Origin: Neocallimastix lanati (nom. inval.)
Lineage: Eukaryota > Neocallimastigomycota > Neocallimastigomycetes > Neocallimastigales > Neocallimastigaceae
Direction of reading: 5' to 3'
NCBI GenBank assembly: GCA_016946835.1
Contig: JACVTC010000163.1
Span: forward strand, 125,001-135,000
DNA length: 10,000 nt
Below the pieces are notes generated by a model, which saw nothing but the letters and a program-made list of their open reading frames with translations, searched no databases and was not told the origin of the DNA. Each line of letters opens with the position of its first letter. Positions within the stretch are counted from its first letter, which is position 1. Positions 1 through 7,864 of the stretch are shown here, in pieces. A program made the position numbers and the translations under genes.

Positions 1-38
1 TTTTTTTATCTTTAAATATATAAAAATTAAAATAATAA

Positions 39-40
<2 letters not shown>

Positions 41-69
<29 letters not shown>
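41..69. repeat. (TAA)n microsatellite
   Basis: Trinucleotide run of TAA/AAT with small interruptions. It is typical intergenic simple sequence of this genome, and no coding context was seen on either strand. Confidence 0.9.
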
Positions 70-71
<2 letters not shown>

Positions 72-120
72 TATATAACAATAAAATAATTAATAATATG
101 TAATGATAATAATTAATAAT

Positions 121-280
121 TAATAATCAATAGTAATCAATAATAATCAATAATAATCAATAATAATCAATAATAATCAATAATAATCAATAATAATCAA
201 TAATAATCAATAATAATCAATAATAATCAATAATAATCAATAATAATAAATAATAATCAATAATAATAAATAATAACTAA
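121..280. repeat. 10-bp AT-rich minisatellite, 16 units
   Basis: Sixteen consecutive 10-base units of consensus TAATAATCAA. Twelve are perfect. Variants are TAGTAATCAA at 131, TAATAATAAA at 241 and 261, and TAATAACTAA at 271. Most variants cluster at the right edge, as expected for an array that homogenises internally. The period is not a multiple of three, so this is not a coding repeat. It lies beyond the 3' end of the decayed minus-strand coding remnant. Confidence 0.95.
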
Positions 281-403
281 TTAATAATTAATTAATAATA
301 ATGAATAATAAATAATAAATTATAGCAATAAAGGTAGTTTATTAGTTTATTTGTTAATTCAAATTCTCCTTTAATAGAAAAACTTGAAATGTACTCTGTA
401 GTC

Positions 404-426
404 TTTTTTTTTTTTTTTTTTTTTTT
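404..426. repeat. poly-T, 23 bases
   Basis: Uninterrupted T run. On the minus strand it would encode poly-Lys directly before the TTEYISSFS fragment. Its length decides whether that fragment is in frame with the KKVNKLL fragment upstream. Confidence 0.95.
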
Positions 427-650
427 AATAATTTATTAACTTTTTTATTATATTTCTTTTGATAATCCTTGGAAAACTATTCATCAAAATAAAAATTTAA
501 AAAAAAAAAAAAATTTTTTTATATATAGACTTTCTTAATCATCAATAAGGAAATAAAAATTCAAAACTATGATTATTATTTTTAGCTTTACTCTTTTTAT
601 TAAGTTGGTTAAAAATTTCTGAACTTTTTTCTATATTTTTAATTATTTTA

Positions 651-767
<117 letters not shown>

Positions 768-910
768 TTCTATAACAAAAAATAATAGTATTTCATTATT
801 CCTATGTAATTATGTATAAATATTGTTTAATATTATTAAACCTTATTTTTTTTTTTTTTGTTATTTTTTTTTTCATATAATAATATATATATTTTTATGT
901 ATATATATCT

Positions 911-930
911 AAGGATAACAAACAATCCTT
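911..930 (-). other. hairpin immediately after the 289-codon gene
   Basis: Perfect 6-base arms AAGGAT (911-916) and ATCCTT (925-930) enclose an 8-base loop. The structure begins one base after the TAA stop (932-934) of the minus-strand gene, so it would form at the very start of that gene's 3' untranslated region. A six-base stem can arise by chance in AT-rich DNA. Its GG/CC content and exact placement are what make it notable. Confidence 0.4.
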
Positions 931-931
931 T

Positions 932-1801
932 TTAAAATATATCATAGGATGCGGGTGCAGTAGGCTGAGAAAAAGTTGCTGGCTGGGTTGATGGTTGTGT
1001 TGGTTGTGGTATCATATTGAAAGGAGGAGAAGCTTGAGGGAAGGGTTGTAGGGTTACGGATTGTTGAGGCAAGGAAGCAGAGAAACTTGGTAAATTTGGT
1101 GGGGCTGGATTTACGGTAGGTGGAGACATCTGAATACCTAAACCTAAACCTAAACCTAAACCTAAGCCTAAACCTATACCGGTTTGAGCTAAAGGAAGTG
1201 GTTGAGTTGCGGGGATGGCACTAAAATTATTTGGATTGATCGTCGTTGCAACAGAATTTTGATAAACATAGTTTGAACCAGCAGATATTAGCGCTGGAGA
1301 ACCTATACCTCGAGAAGATAGAGCTGGTGAAGATAGCGCTGGTGAGGCTACACCTGGAGTTACCATGGCTGGAGCAGGAGAAATCATGGCTGGAGAGACA
1401 ACACCTGGTGATATCATAGTTGAAGAGGCGATAACTGGTGAAGCTGTATATGAAAGAGAACCTACCGATTGTTGAGATAGGGCTTGTTGAGTTAAAGGTG
1501 AAGATAAAGCATTAAAATTAGACGGAATGACTGGAGGTGTACTCTCTATAGTATGAGTTAAAGGTGAAGATAAAGCATTAAAATTAGACGGAATGACTGG
1601 AGGTGTACTCTCTATAGTATGAGTTAAAGGTGAAGATAAAGCATTAAAATTAGACGGAATGACTGGTGGTGGTTGTTGTTGAGAATTCATACCAACACCG
1701 ACGGAAGGTGTACTCTCTATAGTATAGGAGTTATTTTGCTGTTGATTTGCAAGAGCCTTTAACTGATTTAAATCCTGATAAATATTTGGATTTTGATCCA
1801 T
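932..1801 (-). CDS. low-complexity, nearly uncharged Pro/Ser/Gln/Ala-rich protein, 289 aa
   Basis: Complete single-exon frame from ATG at 1799-1801 to TAA at 932-934. The start follows the A-rich leader AAAAAAAATAATA, typical of Dictyostelium, and GC content rises sharply inside the frame. No domain or signal peptide is visible and I do not recognise the family. Residues 1-45 are Gln/Asn-rich. VIPSNFNALSSPLT occurs three times (47-60, 69-82, 91-104), linked by HTIESTPP. Residues 121-171 are rich in Ser-Pro and Thr-Pro pairs, possible proline-directed phosphorylation sites. Residues 208-223 are a Gly-Leu run, and 226-286 are Pro/Gln/Ser-rich. No Asp, Glu, Lys or Arg occurs between Arg164 and Asp287. 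Inference: an intrinsically disordered protein, perhaps a scaffold or condensate-forming factor. Existence of the gene is fairly sure; function is unknown. Confidence 0.85.
   Translation of the reverse strand: MDQNPNIYQDLNQLKALANQQQNNSYTIESTPSVGVGMNSQQQPPPVIPSNFNALSSPLTHTIESTPPVIPSNFNALSSPLTHTIESTPPVIPSNFNALSSPLTQQALSQQSVGSLSYTASPVIASSTMISPGVVSPAMISPAPAMVTPGVASPALSSPALSSRGIGSPALISAGSNYVYQNSVATTINPNNFSAIPATQPLPLAQTGIGLGLGLGLGLGLGIQMSPPTVNPAPPNLPSFSASLPQQSVTLQPFPQASPPFNMIPQPTQPSTQPATFSQPTAPASYDIF
1137..1178 (-). repeat. seven hexamers CCTAAA/TTTAGG encoding Gly-Leu
   Basis: Seven successive hexamers starting at 1137, five exact CCTAAA plus CCTAAG and CCTATA. Read on the coding (minus) strand, GGTTTA repeats encode alternating Gly and Leu (about residues 208-223). 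The unit resembles telomere-type TTTAGG, but the array is inside an intact reading frame, so it is a coding microsatellite and not a telomere relic. Confidence 0.9.
1489..1666 (-). repeat. 66-bp coding tandem repeat, 2.7 copies
   Basis: Copies begin at 1489, 1555 and 1621. The first two are identical over all 66 bases, and the third matches for 46 bases. Each encodes the 22 residues VIPSNFNALSSPLT plus HTIESTPP. A partial related block (AGGTGTACTCTCTATAGTAT) lies at 1706-1725 and encodes the first TIESTP. Identity including silent positions points to recent duplication or ongoing homogenisation. Confidence 0.95.
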
Positions 1802-1910
1802 TATTATTTTTTTTATTTAATTTTTTTATTTATATTATTTTTTTATTTTTTTAAATTTTTATATGTATATAAAAATTATATAAAACTATTCTATAATACC
1901 CAAAATAATA
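1802..1910 (-). promoter_or_regulatory. probable promoter and leader of the 289-codon gene
   Basis: Directly upstream of the ATG on the minus strand lies an A-rich leader, preceded by TATATAATTTTTATATACATATAAAAA (about 1855-1885), matching the TATA plus oligo-A/T pattern of Dictyostelium promoters. TGGGTATTATA (minus strand, 1892-1902) is a GC-containing element in otherwise pure A/T. Assignment rests on position and composition only. Confidence 0.35.
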
Positions 1911-2110
1911 ATTATAATAATAATAATAATAAAATGATAAATTAAAAAAAAAATTTAAAAATAAAGATAAATAATAATATTATTAATATTTATTAGCATT
2001 TTTTGCTATTGGAGTTATAATTTATATGATATGATATGATCAATTATACTTACAATTGATAATTTTCTCTCTATCAATATATTATATCTTTATAGAAATT
2101 GGGTATAATA
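1892..2110. promoter_or_regulatory. inverted TGGGTAT elements flanking a hairpin
   Basis: TATAATACCCA (1892-1902) and TGGGTATAATA (2100-2110) are inverted copies apart from one A/T position. Between them the sequence is less simple than its surroundings. It includes TAGC/GCTA arms near 1994-2008 and a perfect 7-base inverted repeat, ATTGATA (2055-2061) with TATCAAT (2072-2078). The placement, 90-310 bases upstream of the 289-codon gene, suggests a regulatory module. No known factor site is recognised. Confidence 0.3.
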
Positions 2111-2796
2111 AATTAACTTTTTTTTTATATATAATAATATATAAAAAATAAAAAAATAAAAAAAATAAAAAAAAATGAAATAAAATAAAATAAAAATATA
2201 TATATATATTTGAATATTTGAATTTAATAATATTTTTTTTATTAGAAATAATTAAAAAGCATTACTTAATTCAAATATCTAATATATATAATTATAATAA
2301 ATTTGTTAAAGTAAAAGCTTAATATAACCAATAATTATTAACCATTATTTTTTTTTTAATAATTATATTAAATTTATTTATATTGTTTCTTTTTATTTTT
2401 CTTTTTTTTTTTATTTTTCTTTTCTTTTCTTTTCTTTTATTTTATTTTATTTGTTTATTATAATCCAAATACCATTTAACCATTTAATAAACTCTATTAA
2501 ATAAAAAAAAAAATTATATAATGAAATAATTTAAAAAAAAAATAATAATTTTTATTAAATGAATTATACCAACATTTTCTCTATTCATTTTTATTTGTTA
2601 ATATAATTAAATTTAAGTAAATCATAAGTTTCAAAATGTCAGTTTATTAATATTATTTTATTTTATTTTTTCTTTCATTTTATTATATTTTTAAAATTTT
2701 TATTTTTTCTTTTATTTTATTATAATTTTTTTTCCATCAGTCTTTTAAATTTAATAAAATTTATAATTAATATTTATTATTTAATTAATAACTTTA

Positions 2797-2827
<31 letters not shown>

Positions 2828-3093
2828 TATAACGTCATAAGGAATAAAAAATATTTTTAAATAAAAATAAAATAAAATAAAACAAAATAAATAAATAAAA
2901 TAAAAGATTTATTAAAAAAAATATAGTATAGATTTTTTTTATATAAATAATGAAAAGTTTATTTTTATAAATATTTTATTTTTTAATAACTTTATTAAAT
3001 AATCAATAAAAATAAAAAATTAAAATTAAAATTAAAATAAAAAAAAGAATTTTAAATTTTAATACAAATCTAATTAGTTATTTTTAATTTTAG
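2111..3093. other. gene-free AT-rich stretch
   Basis: Almost pure A/T with short homopolymers, AAAAT and TTTTC/TTTTA pentamer patches, and a TA run at about 2805-2831. One minus-strand frame of roughly 30 codons begins with ATG at 2586-2588 (MNRENVGIIHLIK) but fades into AT-only codons. I would not call it a gene. Nothing else is supportable. Confidence 0.6.
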
Positions 3094-3177
3094 TAATTGA
3101 TAATTATGGACGGTAATGACATTTATAATTATTATAAATTAACTTATATTAACCATTGAATATAGAATTATCAATTA
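3094..3177. repeat. 12-bp perfect inverted repeat, 60-base spacer
   Basis: TAATTGATAATT (3094-3105) is the reverse complement of AATTATCAATTA (3166-3177). The spacer contains GGACGGTAATGAC, unusually GC-rich for this stretch. A related AATTGATAATT occurs at 2054-2064. It could be a regulatory element or the ends of a very small decayed mobile element. All arm bases but one per arm are A/T, so chance is not excluded. Confidence 0.4.
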
Positions 3178-3277
3178 TGTGGAAAAAAAAAATAAATAAA
3201 TAAATAATAAAAATTAATAATAAATTTCAATATATATTTTAATTATTATTACTATTGTTTTTATTACTATTGTTATA

Positions 3278-3392
3278 TTAATCATAATTAAAATGAAGTT
3301 TAAATTGTATTTGTATCCTGGAATAATCTTGTGTGAATATCACTAATGTGGGTTGAATAGTATAAGTCCAATCATTTTTAATATTATTATTT
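3278..3392 (-). pseudogene. coding-like exon remnant, about 38 codons
   Basis: The minus-strand frame reads RNNNIKNDWTYTIQP, then TLVIFTQDYSRIQIQFKLHF, then NYD and TAA at 3278-3280. It follows ACTATAATAG (3393-3402), a good Dictyostelium-type splice acceptor, so it could be a last exon. No matching upstream exon is apparent: 3440-3720 on the same strand is broken by stops. Amino-acid variety (Trp, Pro, Gln, Thr, Asp) and the local rise in GC argue for coding origin. Family not recognised. The plus strand of the same stretch gives only a 17-residue frame. Confidence 0.35.
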
Positions 3393-3718
3393 CTATTATA
3401 GTTTTTAAATTTTTTATTTTTTTTTTTTTTTTAAAAAAGAAAAATATATAAAAAAAAAAGTTAAAAGTAGTAACTAAATTTATAATTTACTTAAAAATAT
3501 ATATATATCATTTATCTTTTATCTTTTATTATTATTATAATTATTATTTTTATTATTTTTTTTTATAAAATATTATTTATATACAATTTTTATTATAGGT
3601 TTAATGAAAAGTGAAACAAATGATTACATTAAATAAATATTTTTTAAAAGAATTGAATATAGAGATATGAATGATTTTGTATAATTTTTAAATTATTAGA
3701 GTTAACTGTCTTTTTTTT

Positions 3719-3749
<31 letters not shown>

Positions 3750-4209
3750 GATTAGTTATAAATTATTATAATATTATTTTAATTTTTTATTTTTTTGATA
3801 AAAAAAATTAAATATTAAACATATTATAAATATGATATAACTTATTTGTTTAGCTATTAAACAATTGCATTTAGAAATAATTAAATTTAATAATTTTTTT
3901 TTTTTTTTTTTGATATTTTTTTCTTTTATATATATTCCTATAAAAAAAAAGTCCTTTAATTATTAATAGTTTCTATGTTAATAAAAAAAAAAAGAAATAG
4001 ATGAACGATTTTCTTAAGACCTTTTTTAATTTATATAAGTAAATAAGTATTAGAAATATAAATATGAAATATAAGTTGAATAAAAATAAAATAATATATT
4101 TAAATAATTATAATACATAAACTTTATTATTTATTAATATATTCATATATAGTTTTATTGATATTTATTTTTTTGTTTTGTTTTTTTAATATTTAAAATA
4201 TTTTTTTTT
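3393..4209. other. gene-free AT-rich stretch with T29
   Basis: Simple A/T sequence including T9-C-T29 (3711-3749). Plus-strand MKSETNDYIK at about 3604-3633 ends at a stop but resumes as FFKRIEYRDMNDFV, and AIKQLHLEIIKFNN sits near 3852-3893. Both look like scraps of old coding sequence, the second faintly ankyrin-like. Neither is long enough to name. Confidence 0.5.
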
Positions 4210-4365
<156 letters not shown>

Positions 4366-4375
4366 AAAAAAAAAA

Positions 4376-4792
4376 GAAAAAAAAGATAAAAAGATAAAAA
4401 GAAAAATAACATATTAATAATAATTTTAATATTGAATTATAATATTATTAATAATAATATTGAATTATATGATTATGTTTTAAGTGGTTTAAGGATAATT
4501 TTCCTTTTTTTAAAAATTATTCAACAAAATATTAATAGTATGTTTACTCTGAATAAATGAATTTTTTTAAATATATTTATTGATATTTTAAATATTATTT
4601 AAAATATTTTTAGAGAAACTTTAAAAATACTAATAATTAAAATTTATAAATTAATATTACAATTCTCTTTTGGAAATAGTATATTAATATAAAATATGAT
4701 ATATTAATATTGTATGGAAAAGTAATAATCTGTTAATATAATCTTCTGAGTTTATCTCAAAAATAATTATTATTATATAACGATATATCCTA
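4376..4792. other. AT-rich stretch, no supported gene
   Basis: Mixed A/T sequence with the duplicated phrase AATATTGAATTATA near 4430 and 4458. A plus-strand frame of about 35 codons (about 4455-4558) contains ELYDYVLSGLRIIFLFLK and IIQQNINSMFTLNK before TGA. It may be another fragment of the plus-strand coding remnants that follow, but it has no supporting signal. Confidence 0.45.
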
Positions 4793-4819
4793 ATGTCTAA
4801 CTATCTGGAATATTATAAA

Positions 4820-5029
4820 GTTATAAACATGTTATAACACAGGTTGCATATAATAAATATGCATTAACAGCAGCAATTATTGAAAACTATATCATCCTTA
4901 ATTTCTTTATTTATCTATTAATTATAATAATATATATAATGGTCGCATCTGATTATATCGATTTCAGATAATTATCCCGTTGACATCAACTCATCCTTGG
5001 ATATATGAGCATCTGTCATTGCAATGACA
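4820..5029. repeat. cluster of five short perfect inverted repeats
   Basis: Arms and positions: GTTATAA/TTATAAC (4820-4838, 5-base loop); TGCATAT/ATATGCA (4845-4863, 5-base loop); ATCTGA/TCAGAT (4947-4969, 11-base loop); GTTGA/TCAAC (4979-4990, 2-base spacer); and the continuous palindrome TGTCATTGCAATGACA (5014-5029). All arms contain G and C, unlike the A/T-only inverted repeats expected by chance here. They may be binding sites for dimeric factors, or stems of an RNA. Confidence 0.55.
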
Positions 5030-5128
5030 TTTAATGACCCATACCTAATGAAATTCAAGAGAAGAAATGTTTAAATTTTAATAGATTCTTTATGGATTAT
5101 AAGGTTAAAGAATTGTCTTCTGATGATT

Positions 5129-5129
<1 letters not shown>

Positions 5130-5159
<30 letters not shown>
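5130..5159. repeat. poly-T, 30 bases
   Basis: Uninterrupted T run inside the coding-like remnant. In the plus-strand frame that is open on both sides it encodes nine Phe codons. Confidence 0.95.
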
Positions 5160-5161
<2 letters not shown>

Positions 5162-5226
5162 CTGAAGAAAATAAGAGGAAGAATAAAATAAAGAATAATT
5201 TAGATAATAATAATAAAACAATATAA

Positions 5227-5593
5227 GCTTTATTTATTAAATATATTTTATAAATTGTATTTTGATTTTGATTATTTATATTTCTTTTTATTAATATTTC
5301 TTCATTTTATGATTTTTTTTTATCAAATTAATGTTTATGTATTATTTTTTCCTATTAAATATATAAAAAAAAAATAAAATAAAATAAATAATGAAATTAT
5401 ATAAAATAGTGAAATATTCATAAAAATAAAATAAAATAAAATAAATAAAATTTAAAGTAAAAGATATTTAAAAATATTAAAAAAAAAATATGAACATTAA
5501 AATAATTAAAAATATTAAAAACATTAAAAACATTACAAAAAATAAAAAATATTAACAAAGAAAAAACAAAGAAAAAACAAAGAAAAAACAAAA

Positions 5594-5594
<1 letters not shown>
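5227..5594. other. gene-free AT-rich stretch
   Basis: A/T sequence with AAAAT pentamers (5377-5450) and short tandem phrases, AACATTAAA (about 5515-5540) and AACAAAGAAAA (about 5553-5590). No reading frame of interest was seen on either strand. Confidence 0.6.

Positions 5595-5664
<70 letters not shown>
5595..5664. repeat. poly-A, 70 bases
   Basis: Seventy consecutive A, the longest homopolymer in the window, preceded by a graded AACAAAGAAAA/AAACAAAAC zone. Confidence 0.97.
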
Positions 5665-5667
<3 letters not shown>

Positions 5668-5789
5668 AAAAGAAAATTTATATTAAATTAAAATGTAAAA
5701 AAAAAAAAAAAAAAGTAATAGGAGTTTTTCATCTTTTTTTCTTGATTCTTTTTATTTATTCATTTTATTTTATAATTATTCTATTATTC

Positions 5790-5791
<2 letters not shown>

Positions 5792-5883
<92 letters not shown>
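5792..5883. repeat. (TTA)n microsatellite
   Basis: About 30 uninterrupted TTA units, just upstream of the ankyrin pseudogene. Confidence 0.97.
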
Positions 5884-7023
5884 TTATATATTTACCTAAA
5901 TAATTTATATTGAAATATAAGACATTTAAATAAAAAAAAAAAAAAATAGAAGTTGGATATTATCCATTTTTTATATATCGGTCTATTTAAAAATATTGAA
6001 ATATCTAAATTATTAATAAATTATGCCAATATAAAATAATATTACTTTGGAAAATGAATAAAAGGTGCTTCACACGTTGATTTTTGTTTTCTTTTATTGC
6101 TTTTTGAATACTCAGTGAAGGATAATTTTGATTTAACGATAGAAGATTCAATATTTAATGTATTTGAATTATTAAAATATTATAGTAGAAAAAAAAATTA
6201 TATATGGAAGTATATAAATTTATTTTGGAAAATAATAAAAAATATTGATATTAATGTAAAATATGATATTAAAAATTTATTAAACCTTTTTTTTAGCTGA
6301 CACTAATTGGAATAATACAGAAATAGTCAAATTATTAACAGATTATGCTAAATGAAAATGATACAATTTTAGAAATGAATAATACAAATTAATTGAATTA
6401 CTATCCACTTTTATTGGCTACTTCTAGTAATAAATATTGAAATTGCTAAATTATTAATAGATCAAGCCAATGAAAATAATTATTAATATGAAAATAAATG
6501 AAAAAAAAAAAAAAAAAATTGAAAATTGGAAAAAACCAGTCTAATTTATTATATTGAATAATAATATTGAAATGGTAAAATTATTAAAAAAAATATACCA
6601 ATAAAAATAATATTATTTTGACAATTAATAAAGATAATTTTAAAGACACTTCAAAAATAGATGCTGGATGGAAGCTATTGAATTAAATACAAATGAATTG
6701 TTAATAAAATATTATCGAAAAAGAAGATATTCAGAAAATTGAAACACTCATTATAAATAAAAATATCTATATTAATAAAAAAAGATAAAATTGGATGGTG
6801 TGTATTTTTAAGTGCTCTTTCAAACGGTAATATTTAAATAGTTGAACTATTATTAATGGATTATGATAACAAAAATAAAATTATTTTGACAATTAATGAA
6901 ACAAATAATTAGGCAAATTATTCACTTCTAATAGCTATTTCTAATAATAATATTGAAATAGTTAAATTATTAATAGATTAACCAATAAAAATAAAAAATA
7001 AATAAGTTGGTATTAAATGGAAA

Positions 7024-7027
<4 letters not shown>

Positions 7028-7055
<28 letters not shown>
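7028..7055. repeat. (TA)n inside the ankyrin pseudogene
   Basis: A dinucleotide run of about 14 units lies where the first part of an ankyrin unit should be, directly before TATCCACTTTTATTGG, which encodes YPLLL. It is a later expansion within former coding sequence. Confidence 0.95.
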
Positions 7056-7058
<3 letters not shown>

Positions 7059-7205
7059 CCACTTTTATTGGTAATAATATTATAATACTTAAATTATTAA
7101 TAAATTATACTACTAAAAATAATATAATTTTGGAATTGAATGAAAAAAAAAAAAGTGAAAATGGATATTATCCACATTTAGAAACCATTTCAAGTAATAA
7201 TATTG

Positions 7206-7233
<28 letters not shown>
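7206..7233. repeat. poly-A inside the ankyrin pseudogene
   Basis: The run separates SSNNIE from VKLLIDL, two halves of one ankyrin helix pair that are adjacent in other units (NNIEIVKLLID). It is therefore an insertion or expansion of about 25 A within the unit. Confidence 0.95.
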
Positions 7234-7236
<3 letters not shown>

Positions 7237-7302
7237 AAATTATTAATAGACTTAATGTCAATAAAAACAATATTACTTTGGTAATAAATAAAAAAAAAAA
7301 AA

Positions 7303-7327
7303 TAAAAATAAAAATAAAAATAAAAAT

Positions 7328-7397
<70 letters not shown>
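7303..7397. repeat. AAAAAT/AAAATA array inside the ankyrin pseudogene
   Basis: An interrupted array of AAAAAT and AAAAT units lies between the fragments NNITLVIN and NGDCPHLF. It has replaced the short Lys/Asn linker that normally joins neighbouring ankyrin units in this protein style. Confidence 0.9.
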
Positions 7398-7590
7398 TGG
7401 AGACTGTCCACATTTATTTGTTACTTTAAATAAAAATATGCAATGATGGTAAAATTATTAGTTAGATTATGCCAATGAAAATAATATTATTTTGACAATT
7501 AATGAAGAAGATTTTAAAGATACTTCAAAAATAGAATATGAAATTCTTCATATGTTAATGGAACATTCAAAGAAACATGATATTTATTAA

Positions 7591-7749
7591 ATATTAAACT
7601 TTAAATATTTTTTTATTTTATTTAATCTTTTTTTTTTTTTTTTTTTTTAAATTAAAATATATTTTAAATTCAATATATACATTAATTATATATATTTTAA
7701 ATTTTAAAAGTATAAAATTAATTAAATTAAAATAATAATAATAATAAAC

Positions 7750-7780
<31 letters not shown>

Positions 7781-7864
7781 TAAAATTATCTGATAATGAC
7801 CAATATATATATGTGTGTGTGATAACTAAAAGTCTTCAACAAAAATTCAAATCCAATTTTTACA
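7591..7864. other. intergenic AT-rich stretch
   Basis: Contains poly-T (about 7628-7648), poly-A (about 7749-7774), a GTGTGTGTG patch near 7813, and then a slightly more complex stretch up to the ATG at 7865. If the candidate exon at 7865 is real, this stretch would be its promoter and leader. No recognised element. Confidence 0.5.

Larger units (their letters stand above)
4793..5226 (+). pseudogene. decayed coding remnant, unidentified; possible front of the ankyrin pseudogene
   Basis: GC rises markedly here and protein-like text appears on the plus strand in changing frames: MSNYLEYYKVINML (from ATG 4793), QVAYNKYALTAAIIENYI (4840-4893), STHPWIYEHLS (about 4984-5016), IAMTFNDPYLMKFKRRN (about 5018-5068), then NFNRFFMDYKVKELSSDD (5074-5127). 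The last frame continues through nine Phe codons of a T30 tract to SEENKRKNKIKNN and ends in TAA at 5224-5226. The pieces join only if several frameshifts and stops are ignored, so the gene is dead if it was one. It precedes the ankyrin pseudogene on the same strand and could be its N-terminal part, but no ankyrin consensus is seen. The same stretch carries a cluster of inverted repeats, so a structured RNA is an alternative. Confidence 0.35.
5949..7590 (+). pseudogene. ankyrin-repeat protein pseudogene
   Basis: The Dictyostelium-style ankyrin unit (YYPLLxAIxNNNIEIVKLLIDYANKNNIILxLNE) is recognisable many times but never in one continuous frame. Fragments in order: GYYPFF and NIEISKLLINYAN (5953-6036); an open block with LFEYSVKDNFDLTIEDS (6082-6300); NNTEIVKLLTDYA (about 6310-6350); YYPLLLATSSN and IEIAKLLIDQANENN (6395-6480); NNNIEMVKLL (about 6558); FKDTSKID (6639-6662); FLSALSNGNI and KNKIILTINE (6800-6900); LLIAISNNNIEIVKLLID (6925-6985); INYTTKNNIILELNE and NGYYPHLETISSNNIE (7100-7206); finally NENNIILTINEEDFKDTSKI and EYEILHMLMEHSKKHDIY with TAA at 7588-7590. 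The last 42 codons (7462-7587) are open. Ankyrin repeats are protein-interaction scaffolds. The gene looks inactivated by many indels, stops and simple-repeat growth. FKDTSKI occurs twice, suggesting two gene ends: an internal duplication or a merger of two tandem paralogues. Confidence 0.85.

Noticed and set aside
121-280. CRISPR-like array
   Set aside because: The units are contiguous 10-mers without spacers, in eukaryotic AT-rich DNA.
1137-1178. Interstitial telomere relic
   Set aside because: The hexamers are inside an intact reading frame and keep the Gly-Leu pattern.
4842-4883. Dictyostelium class I small RNA
   Set aside because: GGTTGC...TTAACAGCAGCAAT vaguely recalls the class I layout (5' GUUG, CCUUACAGCAA), but the conserved motif is not exact and no CCCATAA-type upstream element lies about 60 bases before it.
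6097-6300. Separate 67-codon plus-strand gene
   Set aside because: It is an open fragment within the ankyrin pseudogene. It begins at a non-ATG codon and has no own start signal.
7007-7246. Separate 79-codon plus-strand gene
   Set aside because: It consists of ankyrin fragments plus expanded TA and poly-A tracts within the pseudogene.
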